Assembly: GCA_964524065.1 (NCBI GenBank)
Contig: CAZGCB010000025.1
Span: 1 to 29,023 of the forward strand
Length of the DNA stretch: 29,023 nucleotides
Direction: 5' to 3'
Source of the DNA: CAZADA01 sp964524065
Lineage (GTDB): Bacteria; Pseudomonadota; Alphaproteobacteria; Caulobacterales; Maricaulaceae
The notes under the pieces were generated by a model. It saw only the letters and a program-made list of their open reading frames with translations, was not told where the DNA came from and did not search any database. A program made the position numbers and the translations under genes. Of the stretch, positions 15,419 through 23,679 are shown in pieces (positions within the stretch are counted from its first letter, which is position 1; each line of letters opens with the position of its first letter).

Positions 15419-17356
15419 TTATGCCCGCAGCGGCGCGCCCAGCGCCTCCACATCCCCGCGCCCCAACGCGTCGATGGCGACGGCCGCGATATGGCGCGCA
15501 GTGAGGCCCNNNNNNNNNNCCGCATCCTCATACATGGCCTGGGGCGCAGCATGATCTTGGAAGCGATCCGGCAGGGTCATCGTGCGGATTCGCACCCCGG
15601 TATCCAGGCGCCCGGCCCCCGCCAGATAATGCAACACAAATGCGCCAAACCCGCCCTGCGCGCCTTCTTCCACCGTGATCACCACTTCATGATGGCGGAC
15701 AAGCTGATCGATCAAATCCGTGTCCAACGGCTTGGCGAAACGCGCATCCGCCACCGTGGTGGACAGGCCTTGCGCGGCCAAGCGATGGGCCGCTTCCACA
15801 GCCTCCCCCAAACGGGCGCCAAAGCTGAGAATCGCCACCGCACCGCCTTCGCGCAGAATGCGGCCACGGCCAATCGCGAGCGGCTGGGGCGCGTCAGGAA
15901 TCTCCACGCCGACGCCATTGCCGCGGGGATAGCGGAAGGCGATCGGGCCCTCATCCCAGGCGGCGGCCGTGGTCACCATGGCTGTCAGTTCAGCCTCATC
16001 GGCGGCCGCCATCAGGGTCATGCCCGGCAGCTGACCGAGATAGCCAACATCAAACGCGCCCGCATGCGTGGCGCCGTCTGCGCCCACCAGGCCCGCCCGA
16101 TCGATAGCGACGCGCCCCGGCACGCCCTGAATGGCCACGTCGTGCACCACCGAATCATAGCCGCGCTGCAGGAAGGTCGAATAGATCGCCGCAAAGGGCC
16201 GCATCCCGTCCGCCGCAAGACCCGCCGCGAAGGTCACCGCATGCTGCTCGGCGATGCCCACATCAAAGGTGCGTTCAGGAAACCGCTCGCCAAAAATGTT
16301 CAGCCCTGTGCCCGAAGGCATGGCAGCCGTAATGGCGACAATCTTCGGATCGACCTCCGCCTCCTTCACCAGTTGATTGGCGAACACCGTCGTGTAGGAC
16401 GGCGCATTGGCGGTTTTTTTCTGCTGCTGGCCGGTGACGACATTGAATTTCGACACGCCGTGATACTTGTCCGGCGCGTTCTCGGCCGGCTCATACCCCT
16501 TACCCTTTTGCGTCACCACATGGACGAGGACGGGCTTGTCCTTGATGTTGCGGGCGTTGCGCAACACCGGCAACAACCCGTCCAAATCATGGCCATCGAC
16601 GGGCCCAACATAGTAAAAACCCATTTCTTCAAACAGCGTGCCGCCCATCGCCATGCCACGCGCGAATTCCTCCGCTTTCTTGGCGGTGTTGTAGATGGGT
16701 TTACCCAGCTTCTCGGCCACCTTCTTGCCGATATGGCGCAGCGCGCGATAACCGCGGCTCGACACCAAATTCGCCAAGTAATTGCTCATCGCGCCCACCG
16801 GCGGGGCGATGGACATGTCATTATCGTTAAGGATCACGACCAGCGGTCGGTCCATGGCGCCGGCATTGTTCATCGCCTCATAGGCCATGCCGGCAGACAT
16901 GGCGCCGTCGCCGATGACGCACACCACCGCGCCCGGCTGCTCTTGCAGATTACGCGACACAGCAAAGCCCAAACCGGCCGAGATAGACGTCGCCGCATGG
17001 GCGGCGCCAAACGGATCATAGGCGCTCTCGGAACGCTTGGTGAAACCAGACAACCCATCCTCCTGGCGCAGGGTGCGGATGCGATCGCGCCGGCCGGTGA
17101 GGATTTTGTGCGGGTAGCACTGGTGGCCCACATCCCAAATGAGAATGTCTTCCGGGGTTTCAAACACATAGTGCAACGCGACGGTGAGCTCGACCACGCC
17201 CAGCCCCGCGCCCAAATGCCCGCCTGTGACGGACACCGCGTCAATGGTCTCCACCCGCAATTCGTCCGCCAGCGCGCGCAAATCGCTTTGCGCAAGCGCC
17301 CGCAAATCCGCCGGTGATTGGACCGTATCCAGCAGGGGTGTTTTTACCGCCACCAC
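15419..17356 (-). CDS. dxs: 1-deoxy-D-xylulose-5-phosphate synthase (contains assembly gap)
   Basis: This thiamine-diphosphate enzyme condenses pyruvate and glyceraldehyde 3-phosphate, the first step of the MEP isoprenoid pathway. Signatures include WDVGHQCYPHKILTGR, YDPFGAAHAATSIS, GDGAMSAGMAYEAMNNAG with NDNDMS (diphosphate binding), QKGKGYEPAE, DVGIAEQHAVTFAAG (catalytic Glu) and DRAGLVGADGATHAG. The 10-N gap (15510-15519) lies near the C-terminus between YEDA and GLTARHI. The family usually reads straight through there (YAEAGL), so the four unknown codons are probably an artefact. The SD AAGGAG lies 4 bases before GTG 17356 and 7 before an in-frame GTG at 17353; either could be the start. 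It is 27 bases downstream of ispA. Confidence 0.96.
   Translation of the reverse strand: MVAVKTPLLDTVQSPADLRALAQSDLRALADELRVETIDAVSVTGGHLGAGLGVVELTVALHYVFETPEDILIWDVGHQCYPHKILTGRRDRIRTLRQEDGLSGFTKRSESAYDPFGAAHAATSISAGLGFAVSRNLQEQPGAVVCVIGDGAMSAGMAYEAMNNAGAMDRPLVVILNDNDMSIAPPVGAMSNYLANLVSSRGYRALRHIGKKVAEKLGKPIYNTAKKAEEFARGMAMGGTLFEEMGFYYVGPVDGHDLDGLLPVLRNARNIKDKPVLVHVVTQKGKGYEPAENAPDKYHGVSKFNVVTGQQQKKTANAPSYTTVFANQLVKEAEVDPKIVAITAAMPSGTGLNIFGERFPERTFDVGIAEQHAVTFAAGLAADGMRPFAAIYSTFLQRGYDSVVHDVAIQGVPGRVAIDRAGLVGADGATHAGAFDVGYLGQLPGMTLMAAADEAELTAMVTTAAAWDEGPIAFRYPRGNGVGVEIPDAPQPLAIGRGRILREGGAVAILSFGARLGEAVEAAHRLAAQGLSTTVADARFAKPLDTDLIDQLVRHHEVVITVEEGAQGGFGAFVLHYLAGAGRLDTGVRIRTMTLPDRFQDHAAPQAMYEDAXXXXGLTARHIAAVAIDALGRGDVEALGAPLRA
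15510..15519. other. assembly gap of 10 Ns inside dxs
   Basis: Ten consecutive Ns interrupt the dxs coding sequence. Read as 10 bases they keep the frame and give four unknown residues. Joining the flanks with a 2-base overlap would also keep the frame and match the usual family sequence better. The length is likely a placeholder. Confidence 0.98.
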
Positions 17357-17383
17357 GAAACTCCTTACATCTCCCCCAGAGGG

Positions 17384-18289
17384 TTAAGTCCTCCGATCGA
17401 GGACGAAATCAACCGCTTGACGCAGGATCTCCGCGTCCGCGCCAAACGGCTCTAAATGCGCTTTGGCTTGCGCTCCCAGGCGATCCGCCTGCGCGCGGGC
17501 GCCCTCCAAGCCCATAATCGCGACGAAATTCTGGGTCCCGCGCTCGGCATCGCGCCGCACCGGCTTGCCCAGCGCCTCGGCCTCGCCTTCGGCATCGAGG
17601 ACATCGTCTACAATCTGGTAGGCCAGCCCCAAATCATGGGCGAACCCGCTCAGCGCCTGCATCGAAGACGGATTGCGCACGCCCGCCATCACCGCGCCGC
17701 AATCGGCGGCGAACTGCAACAACGCCCCGGTTTTCATGCGCTGCATGCGCGTGACGACGCTGACATCAAATTCCTCCGCGGTGGAGAGAATATCGATCAT
17801 CTGCCCGCCCGCCATGCCCAAAGCGCCGGCGGCTTTGGCCAAACGCGCCACCAGAACACAGCGCGTGCGCGGGTCGGGATGGGTGTCCTCATGGGCGAGG
17901 ATTTCAAAGGACAACGTCAGCAGCGCATCACCCGCCAAAACCGCCGTCGCCTCATCATAGGCCTTGTGAACGGTCGGCCGCCCGCGGCGCATGTCATCAT
18001 CATCCATGCAGGGCAAATCATCATGCACCAGCGAATAGGCGTGCACGCACTCCAACGCCGCGGCGGTGCGCAGCAAGCTGCGCTCCTCCACATCAAACAG
18101 GCGCCCGCAATGAATCACGAAAAAGGGCCGCAGCCGTTTGCCGCCGCCCAACGCCGCATAGCGCATGGCCGACAGCAGCGGCGCTTCAGGCCCTTCGGGG
18201 CGCGGAATCAACCGATCCAGCGCCACCGTGACACGATCGGCCGTGTCCTCCAGGGCCTCTTGAAAACTGTCCATGGCGGTCTGTGACAC
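17384..18289 (-). CDS. ispA: farnesyl/geranylgeranyl diphosphate synthase (polyprenyl synthase)
   Basis: The protein has about 301 residues, the normal length for bacterial FPP synthase. It builds C15 (or C20) prenyl diphosphate from IPP and DMAPP. The first aspartate-rich motif is in HDDLPCMDDDDMRRG, the second is DDVLDAEGE, and GGGKRLRP binds IPP. Two residues before the first aspartate motif are small or aliphatic, but chain length cannot be assigned from this. GTG 18289 is chosen because GAGGA lies 9 bases upstream; ATG 18274 (MDSFQEALED) is in frame without an SD. It sits between xseB (139 bases upstream) and dxs (27 bases downstream), the classic order. Confidence 0.93.
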   Translation of the reverse strand: MSQTAMDSFQEALEDTADRVTVALDRLIPRPEGPEAPLLSAMRYAALGGGKRLRPFFVIHCGRLFDVEERSLLRTAAALECVHAYSLVHDDLPCMDDDDMRRGRPTVHKAYDEATAVLAGDALLTLSFEILAHEDTHPDPRTRCVLVARLAKAAGALGMAGGQMIDILSTAEEFDVSVVTRMQRMKTGALLQFAADCGAVMAGVRNPSSMQALSGFAHDLGLAYQIVDDVLDAEGEAEALGKPVRRDAERGTQNFVAIMGLEGARAQADRLGAQAKAHLEPFGADAEILRQAVDFVLDRRT

Positions 18290-18428
18290 GGGGGGGCGTC
18301 CTCGGACAAGGGGATCAGCGGGGCAAGGAATACGCATCGGCGACACAATCATCCCGGCCACACCGGGTCAGAACGTAAGCCTCAACGGCGCAGCCGGCGC
18401 AGCGGCGTGTCTGGGCGGCGCGCGGCGA

Positions 18429-18704
18429 TCACTCCGTCTCGAACGCAGCGGCGGCTGGACCATCGCGCCGCAGCACAATTTTCTCCACGCGCAGCTGCGC
18501 GTCCTTCAGCTTGGCTTCGCAATGGGCGCGCAGCGTCTCGGCGTATTCCGACAGAGCGATGGAGCGTTCCAACGCCACATCGCCGCTTTCCAGCTGGCGC
18601 ACGATTTCTTCCAGACGCCGCAAAGCGTCTTCAAAGCTGAGGCTGTCCACCGGCGGCGCGCCGCCCTCGGCGGGCGGGCTCGCGGCATCAGACGTCTTGG
18701 GCAT
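18429..18704 (-). CDS. xseB: exodeoxyribonuclease VII small subunit
   Basis: The 91-residue protein has the XseB core SFEDALRRLEEIVRQLESGD followed by LERSIALSEYAETLRAHCEAKL, a short helical hairpin that binds XseA. The first 25 residues are a Pro/Ala/Gly linker, and a charged tail follows. ATG 18704 is preceded by a strong AAAGGAGG four bases away. It is the first gene of the minus-strand xseB-ispA-dxs-tlyA unit. XseA is not in the window. Confidence 0.94.
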   Translation of the reverse strand: MPKTSDAASPPAEGGAPPVDSLSFEDALRRLEEIVRQLESGDVALERSIALSEYAETLRAHCEAKLKDAQLRVEKIVLRRDGPAAAAFETE

Positions 18705-18723
18705 GGGGCCTCCTTTGGCGCTG

Positions 18724-18752
18724 ACCATAGAGATCTCGCGCTGCAGAAACAA
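18724..18752 (-). promoter_or_regulatory. possible promoter of the xseB-ispA-dxs operon
   Basis: On the minus strand TTGTTT (18752-18747) and TATGGT (18729-18724) are 17 bases apart. The start site would fall near 18717, just ahead of the AAAGGAGG and ATG of xseB. Each hexamer has two or three mismatches to the sigma-70 consensus. Confidence 0.4.
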
Positions 18753-18759
18753 TCGGCCC

Positions 18760-18782
18760 CGTCGCGCCGGAGGCGCACGACG
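18760..18782 (-). terminator. possible hairpin terminator after the histidine phosphatase gene
   Basis: CGTCG-CGCC and GGCG-CA-CGACG form a stem of nine base pairs with a two-base bulge and a GGA loop, 9 bases past the phosphatase stop. On the minus strand a moderately T-rich stretch (GATTGTTTC) follows about ten bases later. Confidence 0.3.
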
Positions 18783-18791
18783 CGCTCGGCT

Positions 18792-19412
18792 TTAGCCCCC
18801 GGGCCGTTCATAGCGGCGCAAGCCCCAATAGGCGTCGCCCCCATCGCGCACGCAACGCCAGCCACGCGCCAGCAAGACGGGGCGGATCATGCGGTTGAAC
18901 CAGCCATGGCCGCAGAGCAGCACCGTACGCCCCCCCGCCGCCGCGCCCTCCAGCCGATCCGCGGCGTCATGGGCGCGCGCCTCGGCCGCTGGCTTGGTTT
19001 CCTGGCCGCCGGCATAGCCCAGCCACCAGGCGATGCGCGCCACGACGCCCCAGCTGGCCGGCCGCAAGCGCACGCCGACCAATGGCGGCGGGGGCAGGCG
19101 CGCCTCCACAAAAACGGGATCGGTCTGCACCGGTTTGCCGCCGCTGGCGGCCTCGGCCGTCTCCACGGCGCGGCGCAGCGGGCTGGCGAGGATCATGTCC
19201 GCTTCGTGCGCGGCGGCCACCAAGGCCGGGTCAGGCCCTTCGCCCGGCGTCAGCCCGCCGGCGTCGTAGGCGTCCCACCACGTCTCAAAAGCGCGCCAGG
19301 ACAACCAGGATTTGCGCTCCAGCGCCGGGCGGCCATGGCGTGCGAGCATGATCACCCCAGCGGGCGTCCCATCAGACGTCTCTGGGGGCGTGCGGTTCGC
19401 CTGCGACGCCAT
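18792..19412 (-). CDS. histidine phosphatase superfamily protein
   Basis: The 206-residue protein has the phosphoglycerate mutase-like fold. The phosphate-accepting histidine is H26 in ARHGRP. SPLRRAVETAE supplies the second conserved arginine, EARLPPPP the acidic residue, and CGHGWFNRMI the second catalytic histidine. The substrate is unknown, and an intramembrane site is not suggested because there is no signal sequence. ATG 19412 follows the deacetylase gene stop by 8 bases, with GAGGG at suitable spacing, so the pair forms a small operon. Confidence 0.87.
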   Translation of the reverse strand: MASQANRTPPETSDGTPAGVIMLARHGRPALERKSWLSWRAFETWWDAYDAGGLTPGEGPDPALVAAAHEADMILASPLRRAVETAEAASGGKPVQTDPVFVEARLPPPPLVGVRLRPASWGVVARIAWWLGYAGGQETKPAAEARAHDAADRLEGAAAGGRTVLLCGHGWFNRMIRPVLLARGWRCVRDGGDAYWGLRRYERPGG

Positions 19413-19420
19413 CCAATCCC

Positions 19421-20419
19421 TCAGCGGGTGTCGCCAGGCCCCATGGCGCCTGCACCCGCTTGCGACGCCGCCACCCCTTCGGACGCGCCGCACAGCGCCT
19501 CCACATGCGCTGCGGCGCTGCGCGCCAACGCAGGGAGGTCGTAGCCGCCCTCCAAGGTGGACACAAGCTGATCACCGCATCGGCGCGCCGCGACGGCCGC
19601 CAGCTGCGCCGTCGCCCAGGCGAAATCACGTTCGCCCAGGGTGAAGTTCGCCAGCGGATCCGCCGCATGGGCGTCAAACCCCGCGGAGATGAACACCATG
19701 TCGGGATCAAACGCATCCAACGCCGGTACGATCGTCTGCGCGAAGGCGGCGCGCCATGCGCGCGGATCCACACCATGACCCAAGGGAACATTGACGATGT
19801 TGCCCGCCGGGCCCGTCTCCTCCGCCCGTCCCGTGCCCGGATAGATGCCGCCTTCATGGATGGAGGCGAAAAACAAATCTGGATCCTGCTCCGCCAGAGC
19901 TTGGGTGCCATTGCCGTGATGGACATCGAAATCCACCACCGCGATGCGCTGAAGGCCGTGAACAGCCCGCGCATGATACGCGCCGACGCCAATATTGTTG
20001 AACAGGCAAAAGCCCATGGCGCGGCCCGGCTCCGCGTGGTGGCCCGGCGGCCGCACGGCGCAAAAGGCGCGTGCATACCGGCCCGCCATAATGCCATCCA
20101 CCGCCGCCACCACCGCGCCCGCCGCCCGCCGGGCTGCGGCCACCGAGCCGTCCGACACAGCGGTGTCCGCATCAATATGCACGCACCCCGCGGCGGACGC
20201 GGCCGTCCCGGCCGCCTCCACCATGGCGATGTGCTGGCCCGGATGGACGCGGGCGATGGCCTCATCCGCGGCGAGGGGCGCCTCCTCCCACAGCAGATCA
20301 GAAAACGGCGCGCCTTTGAGCGCCTCAAGGATGACTTCCAGCCGCTCCACGCGCTCAGGGTGGCCCGGCGGCGTTTCGTGGCCGAGGCAATCGGGATGGG
20401 TGACAATGGCGGTGCTCAT
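19421..20419 (-). CDS. HDAC/acetoin-utilisation-type deacetylase
   Basis: The 331-residue protein is an arginase/HDAC-fold zinc deacetylase. The catalytic histidine pair is H127/H128 in RPPGHHAE. The zinc ligands are D165 and H167 in DFDVHHGNG and D249 in SAGFDAHAADP. The catalytic tyrosine is Y293 in EGGYD. All are present, so it should be active. Known bacterial relatives act on acetylated polyamines, acetyl-lysine or related small amides; the substrate here is not readable. ATG 20419 is preceded by AAGG at 8 bases. A long open frame on the same strand (19372-20406) is a shadow of this gene. Confidence 0.93.
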   Translation of the reverse strand: MSTAIVTHPDCLGHETPPGHPERVERLEVILEALKGAPFSDLLWEEAPLAADEAIARVHPGQHIAMVEAAGTAASAAGCVHIDADTAVSDGSVAAARRAAGAVVAAVDGIMAGRYARAFCAVRPPGHHAEPGRAMGFCLFNNIGVGAYHARAVHGLQRIAVVDFDVHHGNGTQALAEQDPDLFFASIHEGGIYPGTGRAEETGPAGNIVNVPLGHGVDPRAWRAAFAQTIVPALDAFDPDMVFISAGFDAHAADPLANFTLGERDFAWATAQLAAVAARRCGDQLVSTLEGGYDLPALARSAAAHVEALCGASEGVAASQAGAGAMGPGDTR

Positions 20420-20461
20420 ACCCCAAGCCTTACGCGGATCCGCACCGCCGCCCAAGCCCGT

Positions 20462-21370
20462 TCACGCCTCCGCAGGGGCCCCGCCTTGGTTCATCAGCGT
20501 GAACACATCGCCCATTTCCACCCCCGGCGGCGGCGTGCGGTCCGCCGGCACGAAAAAGTCCGGCAGAAGCGGCTTGCTCGCATCGACGCGGTATTGATCG
20601 AAATCCGTGACGCCGCCCACCTCATACAAGAACGTGTCGTCAATGATGAATTGGCCGGTGAACTCCCGCGCCGGCTGGGTCAGCATCAAATGCGCCGCAT
20701 CGGACAAGATATCGACGGTGCGGCACATCTTCATGCCTTCCGCGCCGGCGAGCACATTTTCGACGGCCGCTGTGGCGATGGCGGTGCGCGGCCACAGCGC
20801 ATTGGCGGCGACGCCTTTGTCGCGCAGCTCTTCGGCCCATCCCAAAATGCAGGCGCTCATGCCGTACTTCGCCAAGGTGTAAGCCACATGCGGAGCGAAC
20901 CAGCGGGGATCCATGTCCAAGGGCGGCGACATGGCCAGAATATGTGGATTGTCGCCCTCCAGCAGATGGGGCAAGCATTTCTGCGTCACCAAAAACGTGC
21001 CGCGCGCATTCACCTGATGCATCAGATCCCAGCGCTTAATGGGGGTTTCGAGCGTCGGCATGGGAAAAATCGCCGAGGCGTTGTTCACGACAATGTCGAG
21101 CCCGCCAAAGGCCTCCACGGTCTGAGCGACGGCCGCGTCCACCGCCTCTTCATGGCGGATGTCGCAGACCACAGGCAGCGCCTCGCCGCCAGCCGCGCGG
21201 ATCTCCTCGGCGGCCGTGTGGATGGTGCCTTCGAGCTTAGGGTGCGGCTCAGCCGTCTTGGCGAGGATGGCGATACGCGCGCCATCTTGGGCCGCCCGCT
21301 TGGCGATGGCCAAGCCGATGCCGCGGCTCGCGCCGGTGATCAAAATCCGTTTGCCTTTGAGGTCAGCCAT
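20462..21370 (-). CDS. HSDL2-like short-chain dehydrogenase
   Basis: The 302-residue Rossmann-fold oxidoreductase has TGASRGIGLAIA near the N-terminus for NAD(P) binding, NNASAI, and the catalytic set S148, Y164 and K168 (YTLAK). The middle and end (LETPIKRWDLMHQVNARGT, ALWPRTAI, PLLPDFF) match hydroxysteroid dehydrogenase-like protein 2. The SCP2 lipid-transfer domain found in the animal protein is absent. The substrate is probably a lipid or acyl chain, but that is inference. ATG 21370 has GGGAG 6 bases upstream. Confidence 0.9.
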   Translation of the reverse strand: MADLKGKRILITGASRGIGLAIAKRAAQDGARIAILAKTAEPHPKLEGTIHTAAEEIRAAGGEALPVVCDIRHEEAVDAAVAQTVEAFGGLDIVVNNASAIFPMPTLETPIKRWDLMHQVNARGTFLVTQKCLPHLLEGDNPHILAMSPPLDMDPRWFAPHVAYTLAKYGMSACILGWAEELRDKGVAANALWPRTAIATAAVENVLAGAEGMKMCRTVDILSDAAHLMLTQPAREFTGQFIIDDTFLYEVGGVTDFDQYRVDASKPLLPDFFVPADRTPPPGVEMGDVFTLMNQGGAPAEA

Positions 21371-21382
21371 CCCGCTCTCCCA

Positions 21383-21402
21383 TGCTGTCATGTGCTGTCA
21401 TG
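21383..21402. repeat. tandem 10-bp repeat in the leader of the dehydrogenase gene
   Basis: TGCTGTCATG is present twice in perfect tandem, immediately upstream of the SD of the minus-strand dehydrogenase gene. A near one-turn spacing could suit a dimeric regulator, but chance slippage is equally possible. Confidence 0.9.
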
Positions 21403-21516
21403 GGTGAGGGATATGGCCGCACCCGCGGCCCACGCCCAGTGCGACGAAGGGCATAGACCCGCGCCGAGGGGCGCAGACCGGCGCGACGCAGCGACGGAGC
21501 CATCGGTGATGACGCG

Positions 21517-22302
21517 CTATAGCGGCCGCCAAACCCGACCGCTGGGGCACCACAAATCCTGCTCCTGGCGGCAGGACTTAAACGTGAACAGCACCGTCAC
21601 CGCCCGGCCGACCAAAAATTCCAGCGGAATTTGCCCCAACGCATTGGGGTCCGCCAGTGCGCTCGCCCGGCTGTCCGAGGAGGAATCACGGTTGTCGCCC
21701 ATCACAAACAGGTGGCCCGGTTGCACGAAAAACGGACCGACCGTGTCGGCCGGCGTGGCGCCCGCAAGATTGTTGTAGACGACATGCTCCGGTCCGTCGG
21801 GCAGCGACTCGATGATCCGGTCCACCCGCTCAATCCCGCCGCGGTGATTGCGATACGCATAGCGCTCCACAAAAGCCTGCGGCACCAGCGCATCATTCAC
21901 GTACAGCCGTCCGGCCCGCATGGCGACCGTATCGCCGGGCAAACCGACGACCCGCTTGATCAGATGATCGCGTCCCCCCTGGGGCCGGCGAAACACGACG
22001 ACATCCCCACGCTCGGGCATACGCCCCAGCAAACGCCCATCGCTTTCCGGCAACAGCCCCCCCATACCGAAGGGCAGTGAATGGCGGCTCCAGCCATAGG
22101 CGAAATTCAGCACAATGACGCGGTCCTTCACCTCCAAGGTCGGCTCCATGGAGCTGGAAGGAATAAAAAACACGCGGAAAAACACGGTGGTGATCAGGAG
22201 GTAGACCGCCGCTGCGCCGGCGATGAACCGCAAAAACTCCATCCCTTCGCGCCGCGCGGGCCCAGGATCGGAGGTGGCGTCGGCGTCTTTGGCGTCGCTC
22301 AT
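21517..22302 (-). CDS. lepB: signal peptidase I
   Basis: The 261-residue inner-membrane enzyme removes Sec and Tat signal peptides. One membrane helix lies at about 24-46. The catalytic serine is S51 in IPSSSMEPTL, and the general-base lysine is K116 in HLIKRVVGLPGD. MGDNRDSSSDSR is the conserved C-terminal box. An Asp/Ala-rich cytoplasmic tail of 20 residues precedes the helix. ATG 22302 is chosen over upstream ATGs because the added residues would be Cys- and Gly-rich and unlike the family; the SD is weak (GAGAAG). Confidence 0.96.
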   Translation of the reverse strand: MSDAKDADATSDPGPARREGMEFLRFIAGAAAVYLLITTVFFRVFFIPSSSMEPTLEVKDRVIVLNFAYGWSRHSLPFGMGGLLPESDGRLLGRMPERGDVVVFRRPQGGRDHLIKRVVGLPGDTVAMRAGRLYVNDALVPQAFVERYAYRNHRGGIERVDRIIESLPDGPEHVVYNNLAGATPADTVGPFFVQPGHLFVMGDNRDSSSDSRASALADPNALGQIPLEFLVGRAVTVLFTFKSCRQEQDLWCPSGRVWRPL

Positions 22303-22419
22303 AGGCTTCTCACCGCGGTAATCTCTGCAAGACATGGTCGCGCCACACACCACACAACCACAACAAAAGATGGACCCTGAACCACGCCCTCCAACCCGCA
22401 CAGCGCGGCCGGTGGTGCG

Positions 22420-22443
22420 GCGCCGCGTCAGGCCACGCGGCGC
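22420..22443 (-). terminator. strong GC-rich hairpin between the MBL-like gene and lepB
   Basis: GCGCCGCGT and ACGCGGCGC form a perfect 9-bp stem with loop CAGGCC. It lies about 85 bases past the stop of the MBL-like gene and 117 bases before lepB, both on the minus strand. There is no T-run, so efficient intrinsic termination is doubtful. The remaining bases between the two genes show nothing else I recognise. Confidence 0.4.
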
Positions 22444-22527
22444 TGTTGAGCCATTAACACACCCGCCGCGTCAATCGTCAGACCCAGGCCCGGACGGGCG
22501 CAGAGCTGGAGGAAACCGCAAATCGCC

Positions 22528-23577
22528 TCACATCTCCAGGGCCGGGGCGTCCTTCACAGCGCGGAAGGACGCCGGCTTGCCGGGCGCGTGCGCCATAGCC
22601 GCATAACCGCGCCGCTCCAAATAATTGAGGTAGGCCAACGCCAAAGCAAGGTCGCCAGGGCGCACGCCGCCCAGCTGTTTCTTGGCGATCTGCGCGGCGT
22701 CCACGTCCTTCTTCAGGGCCGACAGCACACGGGCGACGGCCTCTTCATGGGCGGTGGCCGTCGCTTCAATACGCGCATGCAGGCCGGTGAACACGCCGCC
22801 GCGGGCCGGCAGCACCGTCACATCCTCCGGCGCAACCGCCATGATCCGCCAGAGCGCCGCCAGATAATCGCCCATGGGATCGCCGGCAGGCTCGCGCGGG
22901 ATGACGCCCGCCGGCGGCTGCCCTTCCGCCATCACGCTGATTCCGCTCCATAAGAGGCCTGCCTCCGGGCTCCACAGGCATGTGGCTTCCGGCCCGCCGG
23001 CGCCGCCCGACAGGATGCGCAACGACAGCCGCCCCACCATCAGCGAATGCGTGTCCGCCAAACGCACAAAGGCCCGCGGAAGCGGCCCCATCAGTTCGGC
23101 CGGATCGCCATGGCCCGGCCAGGGACCCGCCCCGGCATTCGCCCCCGCCCGCGCCGCCAGCGCCTCCGGCGCGCCCGTGACGGCCTCATGGCGCCGCATC
23201 TGAGCAGTCAGATAGGCCCCGCGGCTCATCTGCAGGGGGATGTCGAACCGCGCGCACAGCCAGCCCGCCGCGCCCACACTGGCGGCGTCGGCGCTGAGCG
23301 CGATGACGCCGGTCACAGGCCTCGCGCCCAGCGGCCCGCTAAGCACCGCATCCCAGGCTTGCTCCGTCTCAGGCCCGGCATAGCCGCAATCCACCACGCG
23401 CCAGCCGTGATCCTCCGCGATGGCGTAAGCGTTTACGGGCGCGCCCGGCGCAATCTCCGCGCCCTCACGGCCCGGCAAACGCAGCCACAGCACATCATCC
23501 GCGATCGCCGTCGCCGCCGCGACAGCTGGGGGTTCCAACGGAAACTTCAACGGGCTGCCCGTGCCGCTGCTCCCCAT
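22528..23577 (-). CDS. MBL-fold protein lacking its metal ligands
   Basis: The 349-residue protein aligns along its length with alphaproteobacterial MBL-fold hydrolases: APVNAYAIAEDHGWRVVDCGY, GAAGWLCARFDIPLQMSRG, VFTGLHARIEA and LALAYLNYLERRG are typical. The metal site is gone. The HxHxDH box is LSADAAS (94-100). The GHGHxPEH box is GGAGGPEA (191-198). The SGD aspartate is I213. The PSHG histidine is R259. The frame is intact and ATG 23577 has GGGAG 8 bases upstream, so it is probably made. It is likely a pseudoenzyme, perhaps a binding protein; ligand unknown. It is about 100 bases downstream of a membrane-protein gene. Confidence 0.8.
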   Translation of the reverse strand: MGSSGTGSPLKFPLEPPAVAAATAIADDVLWLRLPGREGAEIAPGAPVNAYAIAEDHGWRVVDCGYAGPETEQAWDAVLSGPLGARPVTGVIALSADAASVGAAGWLCARFDIPLQMSRGAYLTAQMRRHEAVTGAPEALAARAGANAGAGPWPGHGDPAELMGPLPRAFVRLADTHSLMVGRLSLRILSGGAGGPEATCLWSPEAGLLWSGISVMAEGQPPAGVIPREPAGDPMGDYLAALWRIMAVAPEDVTVLPARGGVFTGLHARIEATATAHEEAVARVLSALKKDVDAAQIAKKQLGGVRPGDLALALAYLNYLERRGYAAMAHAPGKPASFRAVKDAPALEM

Positions 23578-23622
23578 CGCCGTTTCTCCCGGTGATTCCC
23601 CTGAGAAACGAAGATGCCAGAC

Positions 23623-23653
23623 CGGCCCCGCGCGTCAATCGCGCGCAGGGCCG
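23623..23653 (-). terminator. hairpin after the eight-helix membrane protein gene
   Basis: CGGCCC-CGCGCG and CGCGCG-CA-GGGCCG form a 12-bp stem with a 2-base bulge and loop TCAAT, 26 bases past the stop of the membrane protein gene. There is no immediate T-run on the minus strand. Confidence 0.4.
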
Positions 23654-23679
23654 ATTCTGGAAGAGGCTGCCGCCGGCGC

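Noticed and set aside
15491..17317. 608-residue plus-strand frame opposite dxs
   Set aside because: Antisense shadow of dxs that also crosses the N gap; no family features.
19372..20406. 344-residue minus-strand frame inside the deacetylase gene
   Set aside because: Arg/Trp/Ser-rich translation is typical of a shadow frame in GC-rich DNA; the true gene is in the other frame with full HDAC motifs.
19460..21778. 772-residue plus-strand frame
   Set aside because: It lies antisense to the deacetylase, dehydrogenase and lepB genes; His/Arg-rich composition with no domain marks it as a shadow.
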